From Pseudomonadales bacterium (GTDB lineage: Bacteria; Pseudomonadota; Gammaproteobacteria; Pseudomonadales; Halieaceae): a stretch of DNA of 64,000 bases. The position numbers and the translations under genes were made by a program. The notes beneath the pieces were generated by a model, which was not told the DNA's origin, did not search any database, and saw nothing but the letters and a program-made list of their open reading frames with translations. The DNA is taken from NCBI GenBank assembly GCA_024234855.1, contig JACKNN010000002.1, forward strand, positions 124,001 through 188,000. The letters run 5' to 3'. This document shows positions 33,204 to 42,009 of the stretch, piece by piece (positions within the stretch are counted from its first letter, which is position 1; the number at the start of each line of letters is the position of its first letter).

Positions 33204-35912
33204 ATGACCCAGTACCGCCAGCTCGTTGCCGCGACACCGCCAGGCGCGACCGATAACGACCCGCATGAGCTAGCGGAATGGTGCGAGGCCCTGCAGAGCC
33301 TGGTGGCGCACGCCGGGCCCGAGCGGGCCCGCCAGATCCTGGATGCCGTCGCGCAGATCGCCCGGGACCCGGCCATCGGTTGGCAGCCGGTCCTCGGCAC
33401 GCCCTATGTCAATACGGTGCCGGTGGAACGCCAGCCCGCGTTTCCGGGCGACCTGGCCATGGAAGAACGCCTGGTTTCACTGATGCGCTGGAACGCACTG
33501 GCCATGGTGATGCGCGCCAACCAGGCCTATGGGGAGCTGGGCGGCCACATCGCCAGCTACGCCAGCGCGGCCGACCTGTTCGAAGTGGGCTTTAACCATT
33601 TCTTTCGCGGCCGTGACAGTGATGCGGGTGGCGACCTGGTTTTTTACCAGCCGCACTCTGCGCCGGGCGTGTATGCCCGGGCCTACCTGGAAGGCAGGCT
33701 CAGCGAGGCCGACCTGCAACACTACCGCCAGGAGGTGAGCGCGCGGCGCGACGGTGCCCGCGGCCTGTCGAGCTATCCGCACCCGTGGCTGATGCCGGAT
33801 TTCTGGCAATTTCCCACCGGCTCGATGGGTATCGGCCCCATCAGCTCCATCTACCAGGCGCGCTTTATGCGCTACCTGCACCATCGCGGCCTGCTCGATA
33901 CCTCGCAGCGCAAAGTGTGGGGCGTGTTCGGTGACGGTGAAATGGATGAGCCCGAAAGCATGTCGGCCCTGACGCTGGCGGCGCGCGAAGGCCTGGATAA
34001 TCTGGTTTGGGTGGTCAACTGCAATTTGCAGCGGCTGGATGGGCCGGTGCGTGGCAACGGTCGTATCATCGACGAGCTTGAGGCACTCTTCAGCGGCGCC
34101 GGCTGGAATGTAATCAAACTGGTGTGGGGTTCTGACTGGGACGGCCTGTTTGCGCGCGACACCGACGGGGCGTTGGTGCGGGCGTTCGCCGATACCGTCG
34201 ATGGCCAATTGCAAACCTTCGCCGCCAAGGACGGGCGCTTTAACCGCGATCACTTTTTCGGCCAGAACCCCGCGCTGGCGCGCCTCGCCGAGGGGCTCAC
34301 CGACGAACAGATCGACCACCTCAAGCGCGGCGGCCACGACCTGGTGAAGATACATGCGGCTTACGCGGTCGCCCGGGCGCACACCGGGCGCCCCACAGTT
34401 GTGCTGGCCCAGACCAAGAAGGGTTACGGCATGGGCGAGGCGGGGCAGGGCAAGATGACCACGCACCAGCAGAAGAAGCTGGACCGGGAGGCACTGCTGG
34501 CGTTTCGCGATCGCTTCCAGTTGCCGCTGTCGGATGAGGAGACCGAGTCCCTGAGCTTTTACCGGCCGGCGGCGGACAGCCCCGAAATGCGTTACCTGCA
34601 GGCCCGGCGCGAGGCCCTGGGCGGATCGGTACCGGTGCGCAACGCCCGCGCCGACGCAGTGCCGGTGCCGCCGCTGCAATCCTACGGCGGTTTTGCGCTC
34701 GCGGCGGACGGCAAGGAAATGTCCACTACCATGGCCTTTGTCCGTATGATGACGGCCCTGTTGAAAGACCAGCAACTGGGCCCGAGGGTGGTGCCGATCG
34801 TGGCAGACGAGGCCCGCACCTTCGGCATGGCGAACCTGTTCAAGCAGGTGGGTATTTATTCCAGCGTGGGCCAGCGTTACGAGCCGGAGGATATCGGCTC
34901 CATCCTCAGCTACCGCGAGGCGCTGGACGGCCAGATTATCGAGGAGGGTATCAGCGAGGCCGGCGCTATCAGTTCCTGGGTGGCTGCGGCCACAAGCTAC
35001 TCGGTACACGGCCTCTCCATGTTGCCGTTTTATATCTATTACTCGATGTTTGGTTTTCAGCGCATCGGTGATTTGATCTGGGCCGCCGCCGACCAGCGCG
35101 CACGGGGCTTTTTGCTGGGCGCCACGGCGGGCAAGACCACCCTGGGCGGCGAGGGCTTGCAACACCAGGACGGCCACAGCCATCTCATTGCCTCCACCGT
35201 GCCGAACTGTCGTGCCTACGACCCCGCCTTCGCGGGGGAACTGGCGGTGATTCTCGACCACGGCATGCGCCAGATGCTGGAACGGCAGGAGGATGTGTTC
35301 TATTACGTCACGGTCATGAACGAGAACTACGCGCAGCCCAGCCTGCCCGAGGGCGTCGCGCAGGATGTGATCAGGGGTCTGTACCGGTATCGAACTGTCG
35401 GCGCCGGAAAGGGTAGCGACAGCCAGGTGCGCCTGCTGGGTGCCGGTACCATCCTGCTGGAGGTGCTCGCCGCCGCCGAGTTGCTGGCGCAGGACTGGGG
35501 CGTCTGCAGCGAGGTGTGGAGTGTCACCAGTTTTACCGAGCTGGCGCGCGAGGCCCGCACCGTGGAGCGCTGGAATCGACTGCATCCGCTGGCCGATGCG
35601 CAGGTCAGCCATGTGGCGGCCTGCCTGAACGGCACGTTACCGGTGGTGGCGGCGACGGATTATGTGCGGGCGGTACCGCAACTGATTGCGTCCTATATCG
35701 AGCCCCGCTACGAGGTGTTGGGCACAGACGGCTTTGGGCGCAGCGACACCCGCAGTGCCTTGCGCGATTTCTTCGAAGTGGGTCGTCACCACATTGTGCT
35801 CGCCGCGCTGGCCAGCCTGGCACGGCAGGGTGCTGTCGAGGCCGAGGTGTGCGCGCGGGCAATTGCCCGTTACGGCCTGGATACCGAGGCCATGGCATCC
35901 TGGGAAGTGTGA
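33204..35912 (+). CDS. aceE: Pyruvate (or 2-oxo acid) dehydrogenase E1, homodimeric AceE type
   Basis: 902 residues from ATG 33204, which has GGGAG at good spacing; ATG 33180 is a possible alternative. E. coli AceE is 887. The thiamine diphosphate/Mg motif GDGEMDEPESMSAL starts near residue 243 and is followed by NLQRLDGPVRGNGRIIDELE, both characteristic of AceE. It decarboxylates a 2-oxo acid and transfers the acyl group to a lipoyl E2. No E2 (aceF) or E3 gene follows, unlike the housekeeping operon; with the adjacent Lrp regulator this looks like a stand-alone copy such as MdeB, which acts on 2-oxobutyrate. The substrate is thus uncertain. Confidence 0.9.
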   Translation: MTQYRQLVAATPPGATDNDPHELAEWCEALQSLVAHAGPERARQILDAVAQIARDPAIGWQPVLGTPYVNTVPVERQPAFPGDLAMEERLVSLMRWNALAMVMRANQAYGELGGHIASYASAADLFEVGFNHFFRGRDSDAGGDLVFYQPHSAPGVYARAYLEGRLSEADLQHYRQEVSARRDGARGLSSYPHPWLMPDFWQFPTGSMGIGPISSIYQARFMRYLHHRGLLDTSQRKVWGVFGDGEMDEPESMSALTLAAREGLDNLVWVVNCNLQRLDGPVRGNGRIIDELEALFSGAGWNVIKLVWGSDWDGLFARDTDGALVRAFADTVDGQLQTFAAKDGRFNRDHFFGQNPALARLAEGLTDEQIDHLKRGGHDLVKIHAAYAVARAHTGRPTVVLAQTKKGYGMGEAGQGKMTTHQQKKLDREALLAFRDRFQLPLSDEETESLSFYRPAADSPEMRYLQARREALGGSVPVRNARADAVPVPPLQSYGGFALAADGKEMSTTMAFVRMMTALLKDQQLGPRVVPIVADEARTFGMANLFKQVGIYSSVGQRYEPEDIGSILSYREALDGQIIEEGISEAGAISSWVAAATSYSVHGLSMLPFYIYYSMFGFQRIGDLIWAAADQRARGFLLGATAGKTTLGGEGLQHQDGHSHLIASTVPNCRAYDPAFAGELAVILDHGMRQMLERQEDVFYYVTVMNENYAQPSLPEGVAQDVIRGLYRYRTVGAGKGSDSQVRLLGAGTILLEVLAAAELLAQDWGVCSEVWSVTSFTELAREARTVERWNRLHPLADAQVSHVAACLNGTLPVVAATDYVRAVPQLIASYIEPRYEVLGTDGFGRSDTRSALRDFFEVGRHHIVLAALASLARQGAVEAEVCARAIARYGLDTEAMASWEV

Positions 35913-36086
35913 GGCGATACCTGAGGCACGCCGTACAGGGCGACGCCGGGCTGCGATCAGTGTACCTGACAAACCTCGATCCGGGCCACGCTGTGCTGTC
36001 CCGGCCCTGACCGCACACGGCTACACCGACGGTACTGTGGCAGCGCCGGCGCATTTTCGAGACAGGTGTTGTATTTAAAAATAAAA

Positions 36087-36105
36087 GCGAATCATTATCA
36101 TTTAC
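36087..36105. promoter_or_regulatory. Fur box
   Basis: GCGAATCATTATCATTTAC; on the reverse strand it matches the 19-bp Fur consensus at 14 positions. A -10-like TATACT lies at 36114-36119, so the box covers the -35 region, the classic position for iron-dependent repression of the operon starting at 36185. Confidence 0.7.
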
Positions 36106-36184
36106 ATTAGCAATATACTTTGGCAGAATTCTTTCCCTCGCAGTGCGGCGCAGCCGTACCGGATCAAACAGGGGAAAAATCACA

Positions 36185-37072
36185 ATGCATTTACGACCAA
36201 TCGCCCTATCGCTTGCCGGGCTGCTGGCAAGCGCGGCCACTGTCGCGGACGAAAACCTGTTCGGCTATGTAAAGGGGGCGGAGACCCTGCCTGAAGACGC
36301 CTGGGAGGCGTATACCATCATCACCAACAGGCAGGACAAAAGCGTGGGGCACTACGAGGCCTGGGACGCCCGGATCGAGCTGGAATACGGCGTCACCAAC
36401 AAGTTCACCCTCTCCGGCGGGTTGGTGGGGCAGGCGATCGACACCGATGGCATTGTGATCGACGGCTACCTGCCCGAGGACAAGGACTCCGGGCTGACAT
36501 TCTCCGGCGCCGAGGCCAGCGCCAAGTACAACTTCCTCAGTCCGGCGCTGGATGATATTGGCCTGTCGGGATATTGGGAGCTGGACTACACCACGATCGA
36601 TCCGCATTCGGGCCAGGACAAGGACACGCTGTCGTTCGGCTCCCTGCTGATAGCACAGAAGTACTTCCTGGAAGGGGAGATGATCTGGGCGGGCAACGCG
36701 GGTATAGAGGCGACCTATGCCAAGCGGGGCAAGATCGATAATTTGCCGCCGGACTTTGAGTGGCCGACCGACCCGGAAATGGAAATAGAACTGCTGCTGG
36801 GCACAGCCCTGACCTACCGGTTTGCGCCCAACTGGTTTTTTGGCGCCGAAATTTTGTATGAAACCGAATACGAGACCGAGGTGGGGCAGGAGCGTTACAG
36901 TATTTTCGCGGGCCCGACCCTGCATTATGGCGGCCCGACCTGGTGGGCGACGTTTACCTGGCTGCCCCAACTCACCGGCGGCGGGGAAAAATTCGAGGGC
37001 CAGGACGAGGATTACCACCTGATCGAAAAGACCGAGCAGGAGTTCCGGCTCAAACTCGGCTACAACTTTTGA
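36185..37072 (+). CDS. DUF6662 family outer-membrane-type protein
   Basis: 295 residues from ATG 36185 (CAGGGGAAAAA upstream). Signal peptide about 1-20 (cleavage ATVA-DEN), then alternating beta-strand sequence with aromatic girdles and a C-terminal LKLGYNF, the outer-membrane beta-barrel ending. The pattern ENLFGYVKGAETLPEDAWEAYT fits DUF6662. First gene of a Fur-box operon with FMN-binding protein, ApbE and a b-cytochrome-like protein, so a role in iron uptake or iron-linked electron transfer at the outer membrane is inferred. Confidence 0.75.
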   Translation: MHLRPIALSLAGLLASAATVADENLFGYVKGAETLPEDAWEAYTIITNRQDKSVGHYEAWDARIELEYGVTNKFTLSGGLVGQAIDTDGIVIDGYLPEDKDSGLTFSGAEASAKYNFLSPALDDIGLSGYWELDYTTIDPHSGQDKDTLSFGSLLIAQKYFLEGEMIWAGNAGIEATYAKRGKIDNLPPDFEWPTDPEMEIELLLGTALTYRFAPNWFFGAEILYETEYETEVGQERYSIFAGPTLHYGGPTWWATFTWLPQLTGGGEKFEGQDEDYHLIEKTEQEFRLKLGYNF

Positions 37073-37082
37073 GGACGGTACG

Positions 37083-37628
37083 ATGACACGGATTCACTGC
37101 GCGGGGCCCTGGTTTTTGCCGCTGACGGTGATGGTGGCGCCCGCATACGCCGTCGACTACCTGTCGGCGGAGCAGGCCCAGCGACTATTGATTCCGGGTG
37201 CGGACAGTTTTCTCGAGCAGTCGGTGAGCCTGAGCGAGGAGCAGCGCGATGCCATCAGGGCGCGCGCCGGTGTGCGCCAGCGCACCGACACCCAGTTGGT
37301 CTGGCGCGCTGAGCGAGCGGGCGAATTACTCGGCTGGTTTATCGTCGATGAAGTCATCGGCAAGCACGAATTCATCACCTATGGCGCCGCCATCTCCCCA
37401 CAGGGTGCCGTGATGGGGATCGAGATCATGAGCTACCGCGAAACGCACGGCGGCCAGGTGCGCGAAGAGGACTGGCGTGCCAACCTGGCGGGAAAGACAC
37501 TGGCCGACCCGCTGCGGCTGGGCAAGGACGTGCCCAATATCAGCGGTGCCACACTGTCCTGTCGCAATGTCGTCGATGGGGTGAGGCGCCTGCTGGTGCT
37601 GCACGAAATGGTGCTGACGCGTGACTGA
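37083..37628 (+). CDS. Periplasmic FMN-binding domain protein
   Basis: 181 residues, signal peptide about 1-23 (AYA-VDY). The FMN-binding domain ends in NISGATLSC (S154-G155-A156-T157), the motif whose Thr receives covalent FMN from ApbE; the conserved Gly-rich segment AISPQGAVMGIEIMSYRETHGG precedes it. It follows the DUF6662 gene by 10 bp and overlaps apbE by 8 bp. It probably carries electrons in the periplasm from the membrane cytochrome encoded downstream. Confidence 0.88.
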   Translation: MTRIHCAGPWFLPLTVMVAPAYAVDYLSAEQAQRLLIPGADSFLEQSVSLSEEQRDAIRARAGVRQRTDTQLVWRAERAGELLGWFIVDEVIGKHEFITYGAAISPQGAVMGIEIMSYRETHGGQVREEDWRANLAGKTLADPLRLGKDVPNISGATLSCRNVVDGVRRLLVLHEMVLTRD

Positions 37629-38436
37629 AACCAGACGTATGCGCCCGCTGCTGGGTACCTTTGTGGAAATCGGCGTGGACGGTGGTTCGGCTTCGGCGCA
37701 GCGTGCAATCGATGAGGCCTTTGCGGCGATGGCGGCAGTCCAGCGCGCCATGTCCTTCCAGGATCCCGACAGTGAAATCTCCCGCTTGAATCGGCGGCCG
37801 GGTCAGTGGCAGGCCATGAGCGGCTTGACCCTGCGCGTGCTGAGGCTGGCGCGCGGTGTTGGCCTCGCCAGCCAGAACCGGTTCAATTGCACGGTCGGAG
37901 GGCAACTGGTCAGCTGGGGTGCGCTGCCGGACCACGGGCCGGCGGCGCGGATCGATGTGGGCAGTCCACTCGATCTGGAGTTTCGCTGGGGGGCAGCCCG
38001 CCTGCGCCGCGCGGTGCGGGTGACGCTGGACGGCATTGCCAAGGGTTTTGCGGTCGATCGCGCGGTGGTAATGCTGCAGCGACTTGGGTTCGCCTCTGGC
38101 TGGGTAAACGCCGGTGGCGACCTGCGTGTCTACGGCGAGCGCGCACTGCAGATCAACCGGCGGGAACTGGACGGCCAGTTGCAAGGCCTGGGAAGTCTGC
38201 GCAACGGCGCGGTGTCGACCTCGTATGTCGGTGCGTGTGCCGAGCCCGGCCTGCCCGCGCGACTGGTGGGCGCCGTGACAGCCAGCGACAGATCCTGTGA
38301 CGTGGTCAGTGTGCTGGCAGCGCGCGCCTGGAAGGCGGATGCCCTGACCAAAGTAGCCGGCGCCAGTGCGGCGGGTGAGCGGGCCGGAATCATCGCCGCA
38401 CTGGGCGGCACCCTGATTGGTGCGGGGGCCTGCTGA
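37621..38436 (+). CDS. apbE: FAD:protein FMN transferase (ApbE)
   Basis: 271 residues. Family motifs: LLGTFVEI at the N terminus, VTLDGIAKGFAVDRA (about 137-151), GWVNAGGDLRVYG and the C-terminal ADALTKV, whose Asp binds Mg. It attaches FMN to the Thr of the upstream protein. Two oddities: no signal peptide or lipobox, although the acceptor is exported, and a rather compact N terminus. The 8-bp overlap with the upstream gene leaves no room for a longer start. It overlaps the membrane cytochrome-like gene by one base. Confidence 0.9.
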   Translation: MTETRRMRPLLGTFVEIGVDGGSASAQRAIDEAFAAMAAVQRAMSFQDPDSEISRLNRRPGQWQAMSGLTLRVLRLARGVGLASQNRFNCTVGGQLVSWGALPDHGPAARIDVGSPLDLEFRWGAARLRRAVRVTLDGIAKGFAVDRAVVMLQRLGFASGWVNAGGDLRVYGERALQINRRELDGQLQGLGSLRNGAVSTSYVGACAEPGLPARLVGAVTASDRSCDVVSVLAARAWKADALTKVAGASAAGERAGIIAALGGTLIGAGAC

Positions 38437-38981
38437 TGAAACGGCTGGCCGGATATCCCACGGCATTTTATGGCTTTGTGCTGCTGGCGATTTTGACACT
38501 GCTGCTCACCGGTGTTGCACTGCTGCCTGCCATGCTGGAAATGCGGCTTGAACTCGACCTGCCGTGGCACATGGGGGGGGAATTGCGAAGGGCGTTTGTG
38601 GCAGGGCATTCCCTCGCCGGGTTTGTCATGGCCGGCGTGACCGGCGCCCTGCTGGCGGTTCACATCCGCATCGGCTGGCGCCGGGGGCTCAATCGTATCA
38701 GCGGCTGCGGCCTGCTGGTTTTGCTGGCCCTGATGCTGGTGAGCGCGCTGGGTATTTTCTACCTCGGTGATGAGCGGTTGAGCCGCTGTAGCAGTATTGC
38801 ACACAGTGGTGCGGGTCTGTGCGCCGCGCCGCTGTTTATCTGGCATATGATCAGGGGCCGGCGCCTGCGGCTGGATGCGTCCCTGCGCAAGCATCCCCTG
38901 CCGGTTACCGCTATACTCAGCGGGTGCCCTACGCCGGATGGATACCAGCCATGCATCTCATCGACGACATCCGCTACCTGA
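38436..38981 (+). CDS. Four-helix b-type-cytochrome-like membrane protein
   Basis: 181 residues with four hydrophobic helices (about 10-32, 53-76, 91-111, 122-138). Histidines H58 and H76 in helix 2 and H123 and H137 in helix 4 stand at both membrane faces, the arrangement used to hold two hemes. This suggests transmembrane electron transfer to the FMN-binding protein of the same operon, for example for ferric reduction. I cannot name the family with certainty (DUF4405/PepSY-associated types are alternatives). The 3' end overlaps the start of the Coq4-like gene by 31 bp. Confidence 0.65.
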   Translation: MKRLAGYPTAFYGFVLLAILTLLLTGVALLPAMLEMRLELDLPWHMGGELRRAFVAGHSLAGFVMAGVTGALLAVHIRIGWRRGLNRISGCGLLVLLALMLVSALGIFYLGDERLSRCSSIAHSGAGLCAAPLFIWHMIRGRRLRLDASLRKHPLPVTAILSGCPTPDGYQPCISSTTSAT

Positions 38982-39682
38982 AACCCCTGCAGGCCTGGCG
39001 TTCAATGCGCGCCCTGATTGCCGACCCGGAGAAAACCGGTGAGGTATTCAAGATTATAGAGGCCCTCAAGGGCGCGAGCCTGGCGCGTGCGGTTGCCCGC
39101 CTGCAGGCTAGTCCCGCGGGCCGTGACCTGCTGTCGCGCAAGCCCGACATCCTGCCGCTGTTGAGTGATCGCGAGGCCTTGCGAGCACTGCCGCAGGGCA
39201 GTGTGGGGCGCAGCTACCTCACGTTTGTGGAAGCCCAGGACCTGAGCGCCGACGGCCTGGTTGCCGCCAGCGAGGAAGTCCCGCGCGGGCAGGAGCGCAG
39301 CCCCGAGCAACGCTGGCTGGCGAACCGGCTGCGGGATATCCACGACCTGCAGCACATTGTGTGCGGCTACGGACGCGATGAACTGGGTGAGTTGTGCCTG
39401 CTGGCCTTCATGTGCGCCCAGACACCGAATCGCGGCATCGCCTTCATCGTGTTCATGGGACGGCGCAAATTACGCCAGGACGCGCCGCACATCGACGTGG
39501 ATGCCTGCGTCGCGGAAGGGCGGCGCATGGGCGAGGCCGCGCAGTGGCTCGCCACCATCAACTGGGAAGACCGCCTTGGCCAGCCGTTGGCACACTTGCG
39601 GGCGGAAATGGGTATAACCTTGCCGGACAGCTACCGCAATGCCGGCATCAGTCGGCCAGCCGACTCGCGCGCCGCGGCGTGA
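38951..39682 (+). CDS. coq4: Coq4 family protein
   Basis: 243 residues from ATG 38951. The Coq4 zinc/metal signature HDxxH-x11-E is exact (IHDLQH-IVCGYGRDELG-E, about residues 123-139). N-terminal LKPLQAWRSMRALIADPEKTGEVFKIIEAL also fits. Coq4 acts in ubiquinone biosynthesis, recently linked to decarboxylation and hydroxylation at ring carbon C1. The gene overlaps the end of the membrane protein, so may be expressed from the Fur operon. It is notable beside ubiUVT elsewhere in the window. Confidence 0.82.
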   Translation: MHLIDDIRYLKPLQAWRSMRALIADPEKTGEVFKIIEALKGASLARAVARLQASPAGRDLLSRKPDILPLLSDREALRALPQGSVGRSYLTFVEAQDLSADGLVAASEEVPRGQERSPEQRWLANRLRDIHDLQHIVCGYGRDELGELCLLAFMCAQTPNRGIAFIVFMGRRKLRQDAPHIDVDACVAEGRRMGEAAQWLATINWEDRLGQPLAHLRAEMGITLPDSYRNAGISRPADSRAAA

Positions 39683-39856
39683 CGTTTGCCGGGCCTGTCC
39701 TGGCGGCAGGGTCGGTTTTTAATGCAATTTCCGCTGACACAACGTATAACAGCGGATCAACCGATTATCGGTACGTGTTGAACTGACGAATCTCCGCGGC
39801 CGGGCGGGTCGACAGGCACGGCCAGGTACAGGTCAGGCCCTGAATCCCGAGGTGGC

Positions 39857-41179
39857 ATGCACAATAATAATACGGACACGCCGCCCGGCGCCGAAGCGGC
39901 ATTGAAAGCCAACCCCTATGTCTCGCGAAAGCAGGCGTACTATGCGCTGGTCGTACTGACCGTTGTGTACAGTTTCAACTTTATCGACCGCCAGCTGCTG
40001 GCCATATTGCAGGAGTCGATCAAGGCCGACCTGGACCTGTCGGACGGCCAGCTGGGCTTGCTCACGGGGTTTGCTTTCGCGGCGTTCTATGTCATCGCCG
40101 GTATTCCCATCGCCCGCTGGGCCGACCGCGCCAACCGGCGCGACATCGTGGCCCTGTCCCTGTTCATCTGGAGCTTCATGACCGCGATCAGCGGTTTTGT
40201 ACAGAATTTCCTCCAACTGCTGCTGGCGCGCGTCGGCGTCGGTATCGGTGAGGCCGGCTGCAGCCCGCCCTCACACTCGATCATCTCCGACATATTCGGA
40301 CCCCGTGAGCGGGCCAGCGCCATCGGGTTTTACTCCATGGGTGTGAGCATCGGCATCCTGTTCGGTTTCCTGCTGGGCGGGTGGCTGAATGAGTTCTTCG
40401 GCTGGCGTGTGGCTTTCATGGTGGTCGGTGCGCCCGGCATTTTACTGGCGATTGTGGTGCGCATGACCCTTGCCGAACCGGTGCGCGGCCTGAATGAACG
40501 GCGTGTCGACAGCACCGTACCCGTGCCGCTGAAGCAGGTGCTGGCGCTGCTGTGGAGCCGGCGTTCGTTTCGCCATATGGCGCTGGGCGCGGGCCTGAAT
40601 GCCTTCGCCGGTTACAGTACCAGCAACTGGATGGCCTCCTTCATGATTCGCTCGCACGGTATGAGCACGGGCGAACTGGGGACCTGGCTGGCACTGACCA
40701 TGGGCCTGGGCGGCGCCGTGGGGGTATTCTGCGGCGGCCTGCTCGCCGACCGCCTGGCCCGGCGCGACCTGCGCTGGTATATGTGGCTGCCGGCGCTCAC
40801 CGGCTTCATCTGCGTACCTTTCATGGTATCGATCTACCTCGCACCCGGTGCCCATACCGCCCTCCTGCTGGGCGTGGTGCCGGGCATACTGTTCAATGTC
40901 TATCTGGGCAACACCATTGCCACGACCCACGGCCTGGTGGGCTTGCGCATGCGCGCGCTGTCCTCGGCTATCCTGTTCCTGATCCTCAATACCATCGGGC
41001 TGGGCCTGGGCCCCTGGACCACAGGTTTGTTCAGCGATTACCTGGAGCCCTCGCTGGGAGTGGAGTCGCTGCGCTACGCTATGCTGTACGTGCTCCCCGC
41101 CATCATGTTCTGGTCGGCCTGCCACTTCTGGCTGGCGGGGCGGTCGTTGCGGGCGGATTTGGCGGCGGCGCCCGACTAG
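39857..41179 (+). CDS. MFS transporter, spinster-like
   Basis: 440 residues, twelve hydrophobic helices. Motifs: YSFNFIDRQLLAILQESIKADL in helix 1, motif A GIPIARWADRANRR in loop 2-3, GIGEAGCSPPSHSIISD in helix 4 with the EAG signature of the spinster/GlpT-like branch. Such transporters are common in marine and aromatic-degrading bacteria. Substrate unknown. It has its own promoter region (TATAAC at 39745-39750) and no partner gene. Confidence 0.88.
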   Translation: MHNNNTDTPPGAEAALKANPYVSRKQAYYALVVLTVVYSFNFIDRQLLAILQESIKADLDLSDGQLGLLTGFAFAAFYVIAGIPIARWADRANRRDIVALSLFIWSFMTAISGFVQNFLQLLLARVGVGIGEAGCSPPSHSIISDIFGPRERASAIGFYSMGVSIGILFGFLLGGWLNEFFGWRVAFMVVGAPGILLAIVVRMTLAEPVRGLNERRVDSTVPVPLKQVLALLWSRRSFRHMALGAGLNAFAGYSTSNWMASFMIRSHGMSTGELGTWLALTMGLGGAVGVFCGGLLADRLARRDLRWYMWLPALTGFICVPFMVSIYLAPGAHTALLLGVVPGILFNVYLGNTIATTHGLVGLRMRALSSAILFLILNTIGLGLGPWTTGLFSDYLEPSLGVESLRYAMLYVLPAIMFWSACHFWLAGRSLRADLAAAPD

Positions 41180-41295
41180 CTGACGGAAACCGGCCCGGAC
41201 ACCAGAAAAAGCAGACGGCAGCTATATCATTGCCTACCGCTCACCGGAATAAAACGCCATAATTGCCGGCCAGTTACCTGCGATGAGGAGCAGAC

Positions 41296-41982
41296 ATGAC
41301 CACACTGGTCGAGTACAAGGCAGAACCCAACTACACCCTGATCACGCTGGACGACGGCAAGGCCAACGCCCTGGGTTTCGAGATGCTGGCGCAACTTGCA
41401 GCGGCGCTGGATACGGCGGAGCAGGCCGGCAAGGTGGTCATCATCTGCGGCAGGCCGGGAAAATTCTCCGCCGGCTTTGACCTGTCGGTGATGGGGCAGG
41501 GCGGTGACGGTATGATCAGCTTGCTGCGTGCCGGTGCGGAAATGTCCCAGCGCCTCCTGGCCTTTCCCACCCCGGTGATACTCGCGGTCAGCGGCCACGC
41601 CCTGGCCATGGGCGCCCTGCTGTTGCTTTCCGCGGACTACCGCGTGGGAGTGCACGGCACCTTCAAGATCGGCCTGAACGAGGTGGCCATCGGCATGACA
41701 CTGCCGTACTTCGGGGTCGAACTGGCCCGGGCCAGGCTGGCGAAAACGCATCTGATGGCCGCGGTCGGCCTGGCGAGTGTCTACAACGCGGATGGCGCCG
41801 TTACCGCCGGCTACCTTGACGAAGCGGTCAGCGAGGAGGATTTGCTGCCGCGCGCCATTGCGCTGGCGGAGCAGTTTGCCGCGCTGGATATGACGGCACA
41901 CAAGCACACCAAGGCCCGCATTCGGGAACAGTTGTCAGCGACCCTGGCAGAGGCGATAGCAAAGGAACTGGGAGCGGCCTGA
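41296..41982 (+). CDS. Enoyl-CoA hydratase/isomerase (crotonase) family protein
   Basis: 228 residues, shorter than the usual 255-260. Oxyanion-hole regions KFSAGFDL (about 55-62) and GHALAMGALLLLSADYRVG (about 96-114) are present, followed by GLNEVAIGM, which carries the glutamate of hydratases. It probably adds water to or isomerises an enoyl-CoA in fatty or aromatic acid degradation. It stands alone, convergent to the TonB receptor. Ala replaces the usual Gly in the second oxyanion segment, so activity is less certain. Confidence 0.82.
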   Translation: MTTLVEYKAEPNYTLITLDDGKANALGFEMLAQLAAALDTAEQAGKVVIICGRPGKFSAGFDLSVMGQGGDGMISLLRAGAEMSQRLLAFPTPVILAVSGHALAMGALLLLSADYRVGVHGTFKIGLNEVAIGMTLPYFGVELARARLAKTHLMAAVGLASVYNADGAVTAGYLDEAVSEEDLLPRAIALAEQFAALDMTAHKHTKARIREQLSATLAEAIAKELGAA

Positions 41983-42009
41983 GGGACTGTCTTGCGGGGC
42001 AGTCCCGGG

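Noticed and set aside
33477..35612. 711-codon open frame antisense to aceE
   Set aside because: No domain pattern; mirrors codon bias of the true gene.
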